Below are positions 43,293 to 43,617 of a stretch of DNA of 43,617 bases, piece after piece. The number at the start of each line of letters is the position of its first letter. Position 1 is the first letter of the stretch. Origin of the DNA: Candidatus Solibacter usitatus (GTDB lineage Bacteria > Acidobacteriota > Terriglobia > Bryobacterales > Bryobacteraceae); NCBI GenBank assembly GCA_016185465.1, contig JACPNO010000007.1:1-43617 (forward strand). The letters run 5' to 3'. The notes beneath the pieces were generated by a model. It searched no databases. It was not told where the DNA came from and saw only the letters and a program-made list of their open reading frames with translations. Made by a program: the position numbers and the translations under genes.

Positions 43293-43617
43293 ATGGAACT
43301 CTATCCATTGCAGGTTTTCCTGGCGATTGCGACCGAGAGAAGCTTCTCCCGGGCCGCTGAAAAGCTGGGCCGCACGCAGCCCGCCGTGTCACTCGCCTTG
43401 CAGCGGCTGGAACTGGCGCTGGGAGAAAAGCTGATCGACCGCTCCGCCAAGGATCTGGTTCTCACCGACGCGGGGCACGCCGTACTCGAGTACGCGCGGC
43501 GCTTCGACAATCTGCGTCAGGAGCTGGAAAATTCGCTGGCCGAGCTGCGCGACAACTCCGCCGGCCGCCTGACCATCGGCGCCAACGAATCCACCACGCT
43601 GTATTTGTTGCGCTACA
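43293..43617 (+). CDS. LysR family transcriptional regulator (3' truncated)
   Basis: 108 codons are present before the window ends. The N-terminal winged helix-turn-helix is complete: LQVFLAIATERSFSRAAEKL, then GRTQPAVSLALQRLE, then LGEKLIDRS and LVLTDAGHAVLEYARR, the standard LysR order. The linker helix and first strand of the effector domain (GRLTIGANESTTLYLLRY) follow. Start ATG 43293. It is divergent from leuA with a T-N11-A palindrome between, which fits control of the leucine genes, its own gene, or both. The effector is unknown. Confidence 0.9.
   Translation, partial: MELYPLQVFLAIATERSFSRAAEKLGRTQPAVSLALQRLELALGEKLIDRSAKDLVLTDAGHAVLEYARRFDNLRQELENSLAELRDNSAGRLTIGANESTTLYLLRY

Overview
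The window is GC-rich bacterial chromosome, about 43.6 kb, densely coded on both strands. The mix of genes suggests an Acidobacteriota, most likely a Solibacter/Bryobacter-like soil bacterium: many exported or Tat-targeted enzymes, tandem M1 peptidases, a cytochrome c/copper-monooxygenase-like fusion, a caa3-type oxidase cluster beside a CarD gene, palindromic intergenic repeats, and a tiny KTNVKAG peptide behind a sigma-54-type promoter. This placement is inferred from style and gene content; no rRNA is present to test it.

Layout. 1-801: 3' part of a FAD-dependent oxidoreductase. 801-999: a nested palindromic repeat. 1019-7338 (+): an Lhr-type helicase, a neutral-ceramidase-like exported protein and a subclass-B3 metallo-beta-lactamase, tightly packed. 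7339-11680 (-): two M1-family metallopeptidases. 11878-12258 (+): a DUF3592-like membrane protein. 12267-15437: a TetR regulator divergent from an operon of SDR reductase, DHFR-fold reductase and amidohydrolase (4-bp overlaps), with an operator-like palindrome and back-to-back promoters. 15669-17827 (+): a cytochrome c/PHM-like fusion and an exported partner. 17915-21134 (+): a sigma-54-type promoter, a YfhO-like membrane protein and a Tat-exported aldo/keto reductase. 21140-23646: an AT-rich inverted repeat and a hybrid histidine kinase. 23653-24309 (-): a VapBC-type toxin-antitoxin pair with its palindrome. 24453-28638 (-): cytochrome c oxidase genes coxB-coxA-coxC-coxC'-coxD. 28728-30651 (-): CarD, a Tat-exported sugar isomerase/epimerase-like protein and a small unknown protein.

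30806-33288 (+): tRNA-Asp, then a poorly coding stretch with a sigma-54-type promoter and a 27-codon peptide gene, an alpha/beta-hydrolase-like protein, a decayed second copy of the tRNA-Asp sequence and a DUF433/DUF5615-type toxin-antitoxin pair. This looks like an old tRNA-associated insertion or duplication. 33371-34965 (-): a beta-propeller protein and a small exported protein. 35169-35690 (+): an exported unknown with its own promoter and terminator. 35745-36977 (-): a TlpA-like thioredoxin with a duplicated beta-rich N-terminus. 37060-38841 (+): an HExxH/TPR protein. 38910-43201 (-): the leucine operon leuA-leuB-leuC-leuD, with a short LeuA lacking the usual leucine-binding C-terminal domain. 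A divergent LysR-type regulator runs off the window end.

The strongest leads are: two matching sigma-54-type promoters, one directly ahead of the KTNVKAG microgene; the tRNA-Asp relic; the cytochrome c/PHM-like fusion; the coupled ceramidase-like/B3 lactamase pair; and the short LeuA in an intact leu operon.
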